From contig CALVKI010000011.1 in assembly GCA_944332635.1 (NCBI GenBank), forward strand, positions 1 to 39,565: a stretch of 39,565 bases of DNA, written 5' to 3'. The translations under genes were made by a program, and so were the position numbers. This document shows positions 39,148 through 39,565 of the stretch, piece after piece. Position 1 is the first letter of the stretch. Each line of letters opens with the position of its first letter. This stretch comes from an uncultured Bacilli bacterium (GTDB lineage: Bacteria; Bacillota_I; Bacilli_A; RF39; UBA660). The notes beneath the pieces are model-generated. The model made no database searches. It was not told where the DNA came from and saw only the letters and a program-made list of their open reading frames with translations.

Positions 39148-39565
39148 ATGAAAAGATTTATAACAGAGAAACTAATTAATTGGAAAAATAGTAAAGATAG
39201 AAAACCTTTGATTTTAAAAGGTGCAAGACAAGTTGGTAAGACATATATTTTAAAAGAGTTTGGTGAAAATTATTATGAAAATGTGGCTTATTTTAACTTT
39301 GATCATGATGATGGACTAGCTGAACTATTTTTAAATACAAAAGATCCTAAAAGAATTATTGAGCAATTATCTTTAGCGAATGGTAAAAAAATAAATCCTA
39401 GTACTACATTAATTATATTTGATGAAATACAAGAATGTCCTAATGCATTAAATTCTTTAAAATATTTTTGTGAAGAAGCAAGTGAATATCATGTTGCTTG
39501 CGCAGGTTCACTACTTGGAATAAGACTTTCTAAAACTTCTTTTCCAGTTGGTAAAGTAGACTTTT
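39148..39565 (+). CDS. AAA-type ATPase of the DUF4143 group, partial
   Basis: The first 139 residues are in the window. Walker A GARQVGKT is at 25-32, Walker B LIIFDEIQE with Asp92/Glu93, and a sensor-like ACAGSLLGI near 118-125. This is the opening of the AAA_14/DUF4143 ATPases found widely in gut bacteria; full proteins are about 400 residues. GGAG lies before the ATG and a TATAAT box at 39118-39123 fits as its promoter. Host gene, cut by the window end. Confidence 0.88.
   Translation, partial: MKRFITEKLINWKNSKDRKPLILKGARQVGKTYILKEFGENYYENVAYFNFDHDDGLAELFLNTKDPKRIIEQLSLANGKKINPSTTLIIFDEIQECPNALNSLKYFCEEASEYHVACAGSLLGIRLSKTSFPVGKVDF

Overview
This window is an almost complete prophage, about 38 kb, followed by roughly 1.5 kb of host chromosome, from an AT-rich, spore-forming Bacillota (Firmicutes). 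Three things support this host. The right flank holds a cotJ spore-coat operon (a CotJB-family gene and the first 31 codons of cotJC). TGA is used as a stop codon, so this is not a Mycoplasma-type code. Strong AGGAGG ribosome binding sites and very low GC run throughout. The sequence does not fix the species.

The phage sits inside cotJC: at 38041-38056 the cotJC frame leaves the family sequence straight after its Gln-Tyr-Gly-Gly motif and hits a stop. At the left edge the first codons of a leftward gene (MKIAAV) look like the start of a large serine recombinase, which would be the integrase. The left attachment site and the rest of cotJC would lie just outside the window. Excision would restore cotJC, as is known for other sporulation genes interrupted by removable elements.

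Layout, left to right. 1-1400: lysogeny module on the minus strand (recombinase, membrane protein, ImmA-like peptidase, XRE repressor), then a divergent promoter region with repressor operators. 1394-2800: Cro-like gene, a second XRE gene, two copies of a repeated leader, and about 400 bases with several strong hairpins and no gene. 2913-6381: replication module (DnaD-type initiator with an iteron array inside the gene, DnaB-like helicase, small coiled-coil proteins, Xer-like tyrosine recombinase followed by a dif-like site and a DnaA box). 6551-9038: small early genes, including a DNA methyltransferase-like protein. 9073-9423: a lone minus-strand gene with its own promoter, paired operators and terminator. 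9475-9975: late regulator, late promoter and a terminator directly after it.

9996-20341: packaging and head genes (TerS, TerL, P22-like portal, acidic scaffold, N4-gp56-like capsid, connector, T7-gp12-like tail protein). A strongly structured RNA with a pseudoknot lies between portal and scaffold. 20357-27154: a 2265-residue polyvalent, probably ejected, protein with two HExxH motifs. No tape-measure gene is seen, so a short-tailed (podovirus) particle is most likely. 27168-34504: tail and fibre genes, ending in four tandem paralogues that share an N-terminal NPxIPRYE motif. Two of these are preceded by small leader reading frames containing runs of 10 and 9 G. 34517-36284: holin-like proteins, amidase endolysin, terminator. 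36316-38008: cargo genes, including a two-gene unit with consensus promoters and a 36-base perfect palindrome, and an HNH-like gene lying downstream of the cotJ genes in the same direction.

The strongest candidates for something new are the poly-G leader/receptor-binding cassette array, the pseudoknotted RNA in the head operon, the element's position in cotJC, and a 15-base motif upstream of the recombinase whose opposite strand is complementary to both early leaders.
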